Shown: positions 25,838 through 35,254, counted from the first letter of the stretch. The stretch is 64,000 bases of DNA from Oleiagrimonas sp963747595 (GCA_963747595.1 CAVVFO010000002.1:62001-126000), one strand, 5' to 3'. Translations and numbers: made by a program. Notes: generated by a model not told the origin, from the letters alone.

Positions 25838-27775
25838 TCAATGCGTCTGCGCCACCGGAAGATCGATGTACGTGGCGTGCGCCGGCGTGTGATAGACGCG
25901 CTGTGTGGCCCTGACGTAATCCGACGGCTTGGCCTTGAAGATGTTCTTCACGAACGTCTGCGGGTTGCGGTCATACAGCGGGAACCAGCTGGACTGGATC
26001 TGCACCATGATGCGATGGCCGGGCTTGAACACATGGTCGGCCGCGGGGAGGGCAAAGTGATAGGTCAGTGGCTTGTTCGGCGTCAGCGCCGAGGGGTGTG
26101 ACAGGCTCTTGCGGAAGCGGCCGCGGAAGATGTCCATGGCCACGGCGAGCTGATAGCCGCTCATGTCCGGGGCCTCGGAATCCTGCTGCGGATAGACGTC
26201 GATCAGCTTGACCACCCAGTCCGAATCCGTGCCGCTGGTGGAGGCATCAAGGTGCACCATGGGACGGCCGCTCACACGCACCGCGTGCTTCAGCACCGGC
26301 GTCTCGTAGGTTTCCACATCCGGGCGCGCGGCAGCCGGGCGCTGGTCGCTGACCAGCCACTGCGGCCAGGTCTTGGTTTCCGCCGCCGGCACCGGACGCG
26401 ACCGGTACGGCACGGGAGTGGCCGGATTGGAGACATACTGGTCGTAGCCATTGCCCTTGGATGACGCGGGCTTCTGGAATCCCAGCCCATGGTCGGCGTG
26501 CAGATAGAGCGGCTTGTCCTGGATGCTGCAGTCGCCCGGGCACGATGGCCAGCTCTGCAGCTGTTCCCATGTGTCGGCGCCGGTGAGATACGCGTGGACG
26601 TGCGCAAGGTGCGCGTCGGGACCGTTTTTCTTCAGGTGCTGCGCCAGGAACGGCATGAGGATGTGCTTGCGGAAATACGCCGAGGTGTCCGAACCGAACT
26701 TGATGGCGCCCAGATGCGTGCCGGAGCGCGCTTCCTCGCCGTGATACCACGGCCCCAGCGTCAGATACAGGTTCTTCCGGTTCGACGCCTTGGCATGCAG
26801 CGCGCGATAGACCGCCAGCGCGCCGTAGATGTCCTCCTGGTCCCACTCGCCGGCGACCAGCATGGTGGGCACGTTCAGCGGTTCCCTGGCCAGGATCTTG
26901 TCCACGGCCTGGCCCTGCCAGAAACCGTCGTAGGAGGAGTGCTTGACGATCTTGTTCCAGAACCCCAACTGCTCCATGCCGTGCTCCCTGGCGATCACGC
27001 TGGGATTGCCGGCGTCCAGATACATGCTGTAGTCGTCGTGGTAATCCGACCACCAGTCCTGCTTGTTGGAGCGCGTGGCTTCCTGCGAGTAGATGTAGGG
27101 CATCATCTGCTCGCGGAAGGCGCCGTTGTGGAACCAGTCGTCACCTTTCCAGCCGTCGACCATCGGGTTTTCCGGCACCGCCGCTTTCAATGCCGGGTTG
27201 GGGTGCACCAGCCCCATCAGCGCCTCGAAACCGTCGTAGGAAATGCCCATGATGGCGACCCGGCCGTTGCTCTGTTTCACGTTCTTGGACAGCCAGCCGA
27301 TGGTGTCCGAAGCATCTGTGGCGTCCGACACCGGTGTCGGGTTCAGCGGGCCGCGCACGTAACGGTTCATCACGTAATCGCCCTGCGAGCCATACTTGCC
27401 GCGCACGTCCTGGAATACGTGGATGTAGCCGGCCTTGAGGATGTGATCGTGTGCCTCGCGCCCGCGGCTGGCGAAGCCATCGGCATTGTACGGCGTGCGT
27501 TCCAGCACGATACCGGCATGCTTGGCATTTTTGGGTATGAGGATGACGGTATTGAGCTTCACCCCATCGCGCATCGGCACCTGCACCACGCGCTTGGTGT
27601 AGCTCAGCTTGCGCGTCACCGGCTTGAAATGGGCCGGTGTCTCGCTGGGCAGGTTCGGATACCTGGGCGGCTTGGATTGCTGGCCTTGGTCGGCAGCCTG
27701 CGCCGTGCCGGCAAGGAACAGTGAAGCCAGCAACAGCGGCAGCGAGCGTCGTGCGAGCGAACGGAAGGACGTCAT
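25838..27775 (-). CDS. CocE/NonD-family hydrolase, alpha-amino-acid ester hydrolase type
   Basis: The 645-residue secreted serine hydrolase has a signal peptide (RRSLPLLLASLFLAGTAQA) followed by an alpha/beta-hydrolase of the X-Pro dipeptidyl-peptidase (S15)/CocE class. The nucleophile elbow is GISYDGF (about residue 177), the Asp lies in WDQEDIYGA (about 308), and the His in GPWYHGEEARSG (about 343). A C-terminal jelly-roll domain carries DSDWVVKLIDVYP. These features match bacterial alpha-amino-acid ester hydrolases and glutaryl-7-ACA acylases; the natural substrate is uncertain. It is divergent from topoisomerase IB. Confidence 0.87.
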   Translation of the reverse strand: MTSFRSLARRSLPLLLASLFLAGTAQAADQGQQSKPPRYPNLPSETPAHFKPVTRKLSYTKRVVQVPMRDGVKLNTVILIPKNAKHAGIVLERTPYNADGFASRGREAHDHILKAGYIHVFQDVRGKYGSQGDYVMNRYVRGPLNPTPVSDATDASDTIGWLSKNVKQSNGRVAIMGISYDGFEALMGLVHPNPALKAAVPENPMVDGWKGDDWFHNGAFREQMMPYIYSQEATRSNKQDWWSDYHDDYSMYLDAGNPSVIAREHGMEQLGFWNKIVKHSSYDGFWQGQAVDKILAREPLNVPTMLVAGEWDQEDIYGALAVYRALHAKASNRKNLYLTLGPWYHGEEARSGTHLGAIKFGSDTSAYFRKHILMPFLAQHLKKNGPDAHLAHVHAYLTGADTWEQLQSWPSCPGDCSIQDKPLYLHADHGLGFQKPASSKGNGYDQYVSNPATPVPYRSRPVPAAETKTWPQWLVSDQRPAAARPDVETYETPVLKHAVRVSGRPMVHLDASTSGTDSDWVVKLIDVYPQQDSEAPDMSGYQLAVAMDIFRGRFRKSLSHPSALTPNKPLTYHFALPAADHVFKPGHRIMVQIQSSWFPLYDRNPQTFVKNIFKAKPSDYVRATQRVYHTPAHATYIDLPVAQTH

Positions 27776-27929
27776 CGTGGAGACCTGTGCGGGAAACGAA
27801 GCCCTCAGCATACCTCTCACGGGTGCCGCACGCGGGTGCCTGAAGGCATGGCTGCCCGGAGTTTCAGCCAGTATCCATCAGCCATGTCGTATACGCGGAG
27901 GCTGAGATGCGGATCCGCAAGCGGAAATC

Positions 27930-28943
27930 ATGATGGCCGAGCACTCCAACTACCTGACCAGACATCGGTGCGGTTCCGGTTTCACGTACCGTTACCCCGG
28001 CGGGCGCACGTTGCGTGACCGGCGGTTGCGCGCCTGGATCCGATCGCTGGCAATCCCGCCTGCCTGGACAGAGGTGAAGATCGATCCGGACAAGGCGGCG
28101 CGCATCCATGCCACTGGCCGCGATGATGCCGGGCGCAAACAGTACATTTACAACGAGGAGTGGCGCACCCGTCAGGAGAAGGACAAGTTCAACCGCATCA
28201 TCCGTTTCGCGGAGCAGTTGTCCACCATGCGCCGCGTGACCGGGCAGCATCTGCGCCGCCGTCGCATGTGCCGCGAAAAGGTGCTGGCGTGCATGGTGCG
28301 GCTGATCGACATCGCCTACTTCCGCCCCGGAAGCGCGCGCTACAGCGAAGAGAACGACTCCTATGGGCTGACCACCATGCGTTCGCGCCACCTCACCGTG
28401 CATGACGATGAACTGATCTTCGATTACCAGGGCAAGAGCGGCCGGCACCAGCACCGTGTGGTCGAGGATGAGCGTCTGGCGCGCATCGTCGCCGAGCTGG
28501 ACCATACGCCCGGATACGAGATATTCAAGTACATCGACGCCAATGGTGACAGGGTGCACGTCGACAGCGCCGACCTCAATGCCTACATCCACGAGATCAT
28601 GGGCGAAGCCTTCAGCGCCAAGGATTTCCGCACCTGGGCCGGAACCTCGCTGGCGGCGCTGGCCCTGGATGAAATCGGCCTCGGCGACAGCAAGCGCAGC
28701 AACGAGAAAAACGTGCGCGAAGCCATCAAGCGGGTCGCCGAACGCCTCGGCAACACCCCCGACATCGCGAAATCCAGCTACATCCACCCGCGCGTCATCG
28801 AGGCCTACCTGGATGGCCGTACCCTGAGCCATTTCCGGGCCCTGATCGACACCGAACTGGACGCGGGTGATCTCACGGGGCCAGAGGAGCGCGCTGTAAT
28901 GAAGATGCTGCGCAGCCGGATCGGGAAACGGGCCCGGCGGTGA
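27930..28943 (+). CDS. Bacterial DNA topoisomerase IB
   Basis: The 337-residue protein is a poxvirus-like type IB topoisomerase that relaxes supercoils by a 3'-phosphotyrosine nick. An N-terminal domain (RLRAWIRSLAIPPAWTEVKI) precedes the catalytic domain. Visible active-site elements are KSGRHQHRV (about 169), FRTWAGT with the second Arg (about 233) and the nucleophile Tyr in SSYIHP at about 284. Two adjacent ATGs, 27930 and 27933, are possible starts. The family is patchily distributed in bacteria. It is divergent from the ester hydrolase. Confidence 0.93.
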   Translation: MMAEHSNYLTRHRCGSGFTYRYPGGRTLRDRRLRAWIRSLAIPPAWTEVKIDPDKAARIHATGRDDAGRKQYIYNEEWRTRQEKDKFNRIIRFAEQLSTMRRVTGQHLRRRRMCREKVLACMVRLIDIAYFRPGSARYSEENDSYGLTTMRSRHLTVHDDELIFDYQGKSGRHQHRVVEDERLARIVAELDHTPGYEIFKYIDANGDRVHVDSADLNAYIHEIMGEAFSAKDFRTWAGTSLAALALDEIGLGDSKRSNEKNVREAIKRVAERLGNTPDIAKSSYIHPRVIEAYLDGRTLSHFRALIDTELDAGDLTGPEERAVMKMLRSRIGKRARR

Positions 28944-29041
28944 CACGTGCACGATTGCCACACATTGCGGTGCTCACGCGGGGCGCATTGGTGCTGGTGT
29001 AAGCTGCCATGCAGCACAGAGCACACACGGAGCCGCTCCCC

Positions 29042-29512
29042 ATGCCCAAGTCCACCCTGAAACTTCTGTCCCTGGCATGCACCCTCGCGCTCGTGGCCGG
29101 CTGCGCCACGATCACGCCGGACTATCTCGACCACTCGCTGGCCAGGCAGTCCAGCGGAACGCATCCTGTCACCGTGGCGATCAGCAACGTGATGCTGCCC
29201 GGCCACGCCCGGCCCTACGTGCGCGTCGACGGCAAGGCCGCGGCCACCCTCGGCGGCGGCCAGGCCGTCACCATGTACCTGCCCGACGGCCGGCACCGTA
29301 TCGACATCGGCCCGCATGCTGATGGACCAAACAGCGATGCGTCCATCAACGTCCTCGTCTCCGAGCTGAGCCCGCCCATCGTGCGCGCGCAGTACAAGGA
29401 AAACGGCCACCACGGCTGGACCCTGAGCACGACCCGCGATACCGCGGCGATGCCGGAAAATCGGGCCCCCGGTAACCGCGTGAACAATGCCGGCATGACA
29501 GATGGCAGTTGA
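29042..29512 (+). CDS. Putative lipoprotein of unknown function
   Basis: The 156-residue product has a signal peptide ending in a lipobox (LVAGC). The remainder is a small beta-rich domain with VTVAISNVMLPGHARPYVRV and VTMYLPDGRHRIDIGP, which could form a PEGA-like sandwich. I do not recognise a named family. The ATG at 29042 is chosen because the signal peptide starts there. It follows topoisomerase IB on the same strand with about 100 bp between them. Confidence 0.68.
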   Translation: MPKSTLKLLSLACTLALVAGCATITPDYLDHSLARQSSGTHPVTVAISNVMLPGHARPYVRVDGKAAATLGGGQAVTMYLPDGRHRIDIGPHADGPNSDASINVLVSELSPPIVRAQYKENGHHGWTLSTTRDTAAMPENRAPGNRVNNAGMTDGS

Positions 29513-29866
29513 GCCCTGCTGCTGGGCTCGCGGCCCTGCTTGGGAGAGAGATTTGTGGCCAGGTAAAAGCCCTGGACGCGCATCTACGTCTACGTCATCG
29601 GGTTATCCGTCGACATAGAGGCGGAGCGATTTCAGGTAGTGCTCAGCTGCGCCAGTCGTGAAACTGGATCGTTTTCTGTCGAGGAGGTCGTCGGCCGCGC
29701 AGCTTCATCCAGGGCGGCGGTGGCCAGCTCAATGTCACTCTTTTGCTCTGGCTCAAGAATGATCAGTCGTTGGGCTGGCGATACATGATTATTCTCAAAG
29801 GCACCTCTCCTGCCAATGCTGGGCGCTGGTCTGCGGAGTACTTTTTCTACACTTGGGTGAAACAAC
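29513..29866. other. 354-bp stretch without a recognisable gene
   Basis: This region lies between the lipoprotein gene and the tRNA-Ala terminator. It contains a GAGCCC/GGGCTC hairpin straight after the lipoprotein stop. It also has a minus-strand frame with no start codon that reads VSPAQRLIILEPEQKSDIEL, which I cannot assign. Base composition is visibly less GC-rich than the neighbours. It may be a decayed remnant next to a tRNA gene, but no duplicated tRNA end was found. Confidence 0.4.
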
Positions 29867-29899
29867 GAAAAAAGCCGCCCATGCGAGGCGGCCTTTTTC
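29866..29899. terminator. Bidirectional terminator after tRNA-Ala
   Basis: The GCCGCC/GGCGGC stem around ATGCGA is flanked by an A run on the left and a T run on the right, so both strands end in a T tract. It lies 10 bases downstream of the minus-strand tRNA-Ala. Confidence 0.85.
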
Positions 29900-29909
29900 G
29901 TTGAATCAA

Positions 29910-29985
<76 letters not shown>

Positions 29986-30035
29986 ACGCGGGCTGCAGAT
30001 GGTAGCAGCGCGGTGGGTGAGTCGCAAAGGGTTTT

Positions 30036-31241
30036 TCAGGTTGGCTTGGTGTCAGGCAGCAGACGGGTCAGGCGCTCGTGCAGTAACGGTCGGCGCCAGC
30101 CTTGCAGGGCGTCGGGCCAGGTGCCGCGCATGACAAAGGATTCTAGGAGCTTGCGCGAACACAGCAGGCCCGCCGGCAGGTCGAGGTCGGTGGCGATGGC
30201 ATCGACGGCGCGCTTCATCTCGGCCAGCGCGCGGCGGGTCTCGCCGTGCGGACGACCGACGATGGCTTCGGTGGCTTGCAGTTCCTCTGGTTGCAGCGGT
30301 GCCTGCAGTTGGGCCAGGAGTTCACGCCGTTGCGCACCGCGCATGGCGCGACGGCCGCGGGTGATCTGGGCGAGTTCGGAGTCGGTGCGTGGCGCTTGCG
30401 CCACCAGGCTCAGCGCGTGGGCGTCCTGGAAGAGCCATGGACGTGGTGTATCCAGATCGCGCGCGGTGTGGTCCCGCCACAGCAGGATGCGTCGCAGCAG
30501 GGCCTGGCGTTCGGGAGACCAGTCGGCCGCGCCGCTGAAGCTGCGCTGTGGCTGCGGATTGCTTTCGCGGTGGGTGGCGCGATGCTGCAGGCGTTCGCAA
30601 TCCTCGGCGTGCCACTTTGTGCGGTCCCGTCCATGCAATTGCCGTTGCAGGTGATCGTGGACGGATTTCAGGTGGACCACGTCGAGCGCCGCATAGATTT
30701 TCTGCGATGCGGACAGCGGGCGCTTGAGCCAGTCCGAACGGGTTTCGCCCTTGTCCAGGGTGACGCCGTCGATGGCCTCGACCAGTGCGCGATAGCTGAC
30801 GCCCAGCCCCATGCCGGCAAATGCAGCTGCGAGCTGGGTATCGAACAGGCGCGGGAAGCCATGGGGCAGGTAGGGCGCCAGGACCTCCAGGTCTTCGCCG
30901 GGACTGTGCATGACGTACTGGCGATCCGGGTGCCGTTGGAGACTGGAGCGCAGGGCGGGGCCGATGTCGATCTTCTTGGGATCGACCAGCGCATGACGCT
31001 CGCCGTCGGCCAGCTGCAGCAATGCCAGTTGCGGGTGAAAGGTGTCCTGGCGCATGAATTCGGTGTCCAGTCCGAGCATGCGTGGATCGTCGGTGCGCGC
31101 GAGCCAGTCCTCGAGGGCCGCGGCAGTGTCGATCCATGTCGCATCGACGGGGTGTAGTGAAGCGGTGGCGGGTTGGGACGATGGTGCAGTCAAGGTCGGA
31201 TCCGTAGTGTCAGAATGGGACGGGTGCGCTGGCGTTGCCAT
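30036..31241 (-). CDS. rnd: Ribonuclease D
   Basis: This 401-residue 3'-5' exoribonuclease trims tRNA and other stable RNA 3' ends. The DEDDy catalytic set is visible: Asp/Glu in LGLDTEFMR, Asp in HSPGEDLEVL, and Tyr/Asp in YAALDVVHL. An HRDC-type helical region follows, including LCSRKLLESF. An N-terminal 30-residue Ser/Thr/Pro-rich extension precedes the exonuclease domain, so the true start may be internal. It lies 50 bp upstream of tRNA-Ala on the same strand. Confidence 0.94.
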   Translation of the reverse strand: MATPAHPSHSDTTDPTLTAPSSQPATASLHPVDATWIDTAAALEDWLARTDDPRMLGLDTEFMRQDTFHPQLALLQLADGERHALVDPKKIDIGPALRSSLQRHPDRQYVMHSPGEDLEVLAPYLPHGFPRLFDTQLAAAFAGMGLGVSYRALVEAIDGVTLDKGETRSDWLKRPLSASQKIYAALDVVHLKSVHDHLQRQLHGRDRTKWHAEDCERLQHRATHRESNPQPQRSFSGAADWSPERQALLRRILLWRDHTARDLDTPRPWLFQDAHALSLVAQAPRTDSELAQITRGRRAMRGAQRRELLAQLQAPLQPEELQATEAIVGRPHGETRRALAEMKRAVDAIATDLDLPAGLLCSRKLLESFVMRGTWPDALQGWRRPLLHERLTRLLPDTKPT

Positions 31242-31363
31242 GCGTGTCGCGGCACCATAGCAGGCTTACGACGTGTGGCGGATCGGATTTTGCCGAGACT
31301 CTCGGTACAAGCCTGGTTCGCGCGTTTTGCTTTCTATTGCATGCAGGACCGGATGTTGCACTC

Positions 31364-33328
31364 ATGGCTAGATCGGATGCCGACCATCAAAAACGCACGC
31401 TTGGCGCTGTGGCCGGCTTGTTGGTGCTCGGTTTTGCCTTGGTGTACCACTTTTTTCCCAATCTGCTGCATGTGACGCCGGGGCCGCCTGCGCGCCGCGT
31501 GCCCGGGGTCGTCGGGTCGAATACGCGGCCCATGGGGTTCGAGAGCCGTCCCCAGGCGGCGACCGCGGAGTCGACGAACGAGCGTGAGGCCGGGCCGCCG
31601 CTCTCGCTGGCGCCGTCGGCGGTGGTCACGCAGCGTCTGGAAGCAGGGCACAACGCGCCGGCCAATACATCCACGGCGCCGGCGCCGCCGAGGATTGCCG
31701 CGTTGCTGAAGCGTGCCGACACGGCGATCGGCCACGGCATGCTGACCGGCGGCAAGGATAGCGCTGCGGCGCTGATTCAGCGTGCCCTGAAACTGCATCC
31801 GGGCAACAACCGTGCACGCAAGGCGCTGTCGGATCTGCACACGCGGGTGGTCGCCAAGGTGCAGCGCGCACTTGCGGCAGGCGACGCAGATGCGGCGAGT
31901 CAGGCACTGGATGAACTTCGCCAGTTGCCGCATGCAGGCGATGATGTGGCGCATCTGCAGCAGGATCTGAAGACGTTGCGCAAGGTGCAGCCACTGCTGG
32001 CACAGGCGATGCACGCCATGCAGGCGCAACCGGCCGATACGGCGGACCGTGCGCAGGCACTGGCCGCCTATCGGCGGGCGCTGGCGATCGACCCGGACAA
32101 TGCCGTGGCGAACCACGGTATCCAGCGCATTCAACAGGTCTCCCTGGATGCCGCCCTGAGCGCTGCGGCGCAGAACGATTTCGCCAGTGCATCGCGGGCG
32201 CTGGCGCAGGCGGCGCAGATCAATCCCGATTCGTATACCCTGCAGAACGTGCGTGGCCGGATCGAGGGCATGCGCCGGGCGCACGCCGAAAGTGTGTTGT
32301 CGCAGGCGGACACGGCGCTGGATGCGGGCAATCTGGATCTGGCGACGCGCCTGGAGGCCAAGGCCATCAAGATCAGTCCCGACGTGCGCGGTGTGGCGGC
32401 ATTCAAGAAAAAGCTGAGCGACGCGAAAACCTATGCCAGTCACTCGCCCGGCCAGGTATTTCGCGATGCATTCCTGGACAGCAATGGCAATGGCCCGCGG
32501 ATGGTGGTGATTCCGACCGGCACGTTCATGATGGGCTCGGCGGACACCAGCTCGGGACACCAGCCGGATGAATCACCGCAGCACCAGGTGCGCATCGACA
32601 AGGGACTGGCGTTCCAGCGCGCCGAAGTCAGCGTGGCGCAGTTCCGGGCGTTCGTGCAATCCAGTGGATATGTGCCCGAATCGCAGCGCTCCGGTGGCTC
32701 CAGTGTGTACGACGGTAGCAGTGGCACGATGCGCATGGATTCGCAGGCAAGCTGGAAAAACAATTACGAAGGGCGGCATGCCGATGCAGATGCCCCAGTG
32801 GTCAACGTCTCCTGGCATGACGCGCGAGCCTACGCGCAGTGGTTGTCGCGCAAGACCGGCAAGACCTACCGCTTGCCGACCGAGGCCGAATACGAATATG
32901 CGATGCGTGGCGGCACGCAAACACCGTACTGGTGGGGAGCAGGCAAGCCGGAGTCGAAGGTGGAAAACCTCACCGGCAGCCGCGACCGCTCGCGGCGCGG
33001 GCGACGTTGGACCAACAGCTTCCATGGATATGGCGATGGTTACTGGGGACCGGCGCCGGTCGCCCACTTCCAGCCCAACCCCTTCGGCCTGTACGACATC
33101 GACGGCAACGTCTCCGAGTGGGTCATGGACTGCTGGCACCAGAATTACACACGGGCGCCACGGGATGGATCGGCCTGGGTCAACCCGGGATGCAGTGAGC
33201 GCATCGTGCGGGGCGGTTCGTGGGGCAGTTCGCCGACGCAGGACCGGTCGGCGTATCGTCTGGGAGTGGCCCCCGATACGCGCAGCGGACGCGTCGGCTT
33301 TCGCGTGGTGAGAGTGTTGCAGGAATAG
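31364..33328 (+). CDS. Membrane-anchored TPR protein with C-terminal SUMF1/FGE-sulfatase domain
   Basis: The 654-residue protein has one N-terminal helix (LGAVAGLLVLGFALVYHFF), a disordered Pro/Ala linker, several TPR-like helical repeats (about residues 110-340) and a C-terminal formylglycine-generating-enzyme-like domain. Visible motifs are VNVSWHDARAYAQWLS, YRLPTEAEYEYAMRGG, GNVSEWVMDCW and IVRGGSWGSS. The domain has only scattered Cys residues and not the paired active-site cysteines of true FGE, so it is probably a binding or regulatory module, as in many bacterial SUMF1 proteins. No sulfatase gene is near. ATG 31364 has a weak GGATG upstream. Confidence 0.82.
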   Translation: MARSDADHQKRTLGAVAGLLVLGFALVYHFFPNLLHVTPGPPARRVPGVVGSNTRPMGFESRPQAATAESTNEREAGPPLSLAPSAVVTQRLEAGHNAPANTSTAPAPPRIAALLKRADTAIGHGMLTGGKDSAAALIQRALKLHPGNNRARKALSDLHTRVVAKVQRALAAGDADAASQALDELRQLPHAGDDVAHLQQDLKTLRKVQPLLAQAMHAMQAQPADTADRAQALAAYRRALAIDPDNAVANHGIQRIQQVSLDAALSAAAQNDFASASRALAQAAQINPDSYTLQNVRGRIEGMRRAHAESVLSQADTALDAGNLDLATRLEAKAIKISPDVRGVAAFKKKLSDAKTYASHSPGQVFRDAFLDSNGNGPRMVVIPTGTFMMGSADTSSGHQPDESPQHQVRIDKGLAFQRAEVSVAQFRAFVQSSGYVPESQRSGGSSVYDGSSGTMRMDSQASWKNNYEGRHADADAPVVNVSWHDARAYAQWLSRKTGKTYRLPTEAEYEYAMRGGTQTPYWWGAGKPESKVENLTGSRDRSRRGRRWTNSFHGYGDGYWGPAPVAHFQPNPFGLYDIDGNVSEWVMDCWHQNYTRAPRDGSAWVNPGCSERIVRGGSWGSSPTQDRSAYRLGVAPDTRSGRVGFRVVRVLQE

Positions 33329-33602
33329 GGTTGCGGACTGGCGAACGGCTGCAGCGGGCGATGGTGCCGCGCGTCGCGTGGCGTCCTGCCGGCACGCGAT
33401 CCATGCGTCCCCTCGCGACGCGCGGTTGAGGGTCAAGGTAACGGGCGACCGCCGGGCCAGCCAGCGGGCAACGCCGACGCATCTCGTAGGGGTTTACCTA
33501 CAAGCGAACCGGCAGCAAATGCATTCCGCTGTCGTCTCGGGAGACACCACGGATGTCACCTCGTCTCGCATCGGCGCAACAGCGCGCGAGATGGATGCGG
33601 CT

Positions 33603-34424
33603 TCAGCCAAAGCGGCGCAAGATCTGTCGCACGCCATCCAGATAGCTGGTGCCGAACAGGTTCAGGTGATTGAGCAGATGGTAGAGATTGTAGAGCGGGA
33701 TGCGTTCACGCCAGTCCTCGGCCAGCGGAGCAGATTGGGCGTAGCTGTCGAAGAAGGCCGCGGGCGGCGATCCGAACAGCGTCAGCATGGCCAGCTCGGC
33801 TTCGCCCCAGCCGTAGTGCACGGCGCCGGCATCGATCAACGCTGGCGCGCCATTGCGGTCGCTGTGCAGGTTGCCGCTCCACAGATCGCCGTGCAGCAGC
33901 ACTGCGGGCTGTTCGGGGATCCATTCGTGCAGGTGTGTGCAGAGCGTTTCCCCGGCATCCGCATCATGGGCGGTCAACAGTCCCGCATCGACAGCATGCC
34001 GGATCTGCGGCAGCAGCCGTGCTTCGGCAAAGAAACGCCATCCGTCGCTGTCGCGGGCATTGGATTGCGGGCTGTCACCGCACCAGCCATCACGGCTGAA
34101 GCCGAAGGTGTGCGAGCGCACCAGGTGCTGCCGGGCCAGCCCCAGGCCCGCGCGGACGAAAAAGTCGGCGGCGGGCGAGCCATGCCCGAGATCCTCGATG
34201 AGGATGTACGTCTGTGTGCAAGCAACGACCTGCGGGACGCGCAGGCCACCGTGGCGGCATAGCGTGTCCAGCCCCAATGCTTCGCTGGGGAAAAACCCAT
34301 CGGGAGCATGATGCCTGCGCTTGCAGACGACGGCTTGACCGTCATTCAGCGTCAGGTGGTGCACGCCATCGGCGTGGGGCAGGGGACACGGTCCAGTGGT
34401 TCTTGCGGCATCGTCTGCGGACAT
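33603..34424 (-). CDS. Fructosamine/ketosamine 3-kinase family protein
   Basis: The 273-residue kinase of the FN3K/aminoglycoside phosphotransferase fold phosphorylates sugar adducts on proteins as part of glycation repair. The catalytic loop LLHGDLWSGN and the metal-binding LIDAGAVHYGWGEAELAML are present; the latter has LIDAG where LIDPA is usual. The SPAADFF segment is typical of the family. An in-frame GTG at 34430 is an alternative start. It lies downstream of the tRNA-Leu gene on the same strand. Confidence 0.87.
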   Translation of the reverse strand: MSADDAARTTGPCPLPHADGVHHLTLNDGQAVVCKRRHHAPDGFFPSEALGLDTLCRHGGLRVPQVVACTQTYILIEDLGHGSPAADFFVRAGLGLARQHLVRSHTFGFSRDGWCGDSPQSNARDSDGWRFFAEARLLPQIRHAVDAGLLTAHDADAGETLCTHLHEWIPEQPAVLLHGDLWSGNLHSDRNGAPALIDAGAVHYGWGEAELAMLTLFGSPPAAFFDSYAQSAPLAEDWRERIPLYNLYHLLNHLNLFGTSYLDGVRQILRRFG

Positions 34425-34549
34425 GCCCACAAGGCTGGCAGCACGGGGCTGCGGCGATCAAGCGGCTGATTGGGCGGATGCGGGTGACACAAACAAGCCC
34501 GCGAACGGGCGGGTGTCTGTGCCATGGCGAAAGGCGCGGGCCATGCCGC

Positions 34550-34635
34550 TGGTGCCGAAGGGGGGACTCGAACCCCCACTGTGTCTCCACAAACGGATTT
34601 TGAGTCCGTCGCGTCTACCAATTCCGCCACTTCGG
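34550..34635 (-). tRNA. tRNA-Leu (anticodon CAA)
   Basis: An 86-nt class II tRNA with long variable arm and encoded CCA is read on the minus strand. The acceptor is GCCGAAG/CTTCGGC, the anticodon arm ACGGA-CTCAAAA-TCCGT gives anticodon CAA (codon TTG), and the extra arm TTGTGGAGACACAG is typical of leucine tRNA. Confidence 0.95.
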
Positions 34636-34678
34636 CGCGGTCGGCGAGTATGCCGTAAATCGGTGCGCTCGTGAAGCA

Positions 34679-35254
34679 CTACACCTGATCGAGGGCGAGT
34701 TCACTATCGTTGCGCTGATACCACTGGTCATGCAGCGGGCGGAACACGGCACACTGGGTCATCGGTGCCGAATATACATGCAGGCTGACAGCAATGGCGT
34801 CATCGCTGGGATTGAGGATGGTGTGGTATTCGTGCGGCGGAATCAGGCTGCCCGCCGATCCAGGGCCCGCCTGGATGGCGCCGACGGAGTTGAAATGGTA
34901 ATTCTGCGCGTCCCGCTCGAGCAGCTGGTACTGGGTGATTTCCAGGGCGCCGCGCCACACGCCCTCCACGCACCACATCCCGTGGTGGTCGTGGATGGGC
35001 GTGCCCTGGCCGGGCCCCCAGGTCATGGCGGTGACGCAGTAACCGTACTCGTCGCTGCGGTACAACTCGCGACGCGCGTAATGATCGCCGGCCGTCTCGA
35101 ATACGCACTCCGGCAGGCGGATGTCGTCGTCGCGGATCAGGCGGCACAGGGCCTTGCGCAGGGCGTCGGTTTTTTCGGGTGTGCCGCTGCGGGCGACGGC
35201 CTCGTCCAGTGCCGTGACGAGCTTGCGGTGGCCCGGGAATTCAATGGCGAGCAT
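34679..35254 (-). CDS. Thiol dioxygenase, cysteine dioxygenase family
   Basis: The 191-residue cupin iron enzyme adds O2 to a thiol such as cysteine, giving the sulfinate. The metal ligands are His88 and His90 in PIHDHHGMWC and His144 in HEYHTILN. Cys95 falls where rat CDO has the Cys of its Cys-Tyr cofactor, and Tyr161 where the partner Tyr is. Arg61/Arg62 in YARRELY suggests the Arg-type (cysteine) rather than Gln-type (3-mercaptopropionate) group. The residue matches are my alignment by eye. The gene is monocistronic, between tRNA-Leu and metX. Confidence 0.85.
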   Translation of the reverse strand: MLAIEFPGHRKLVTALDEAVARSGTPEKTDALRKALCRLIRDDDIRLPECVFETAGDHYARRELYRSDEYGYCVTAMTWGPGQGTPIHDHHGMWCVEGVWRGALEITQYQLLERDAQNYHFNSVGAIQAGPGSAGSLIPPHEYHTILNPSDDAIAVSLHVYSAPMTQCAVFRPLHDQWYQRNDSELALDQV

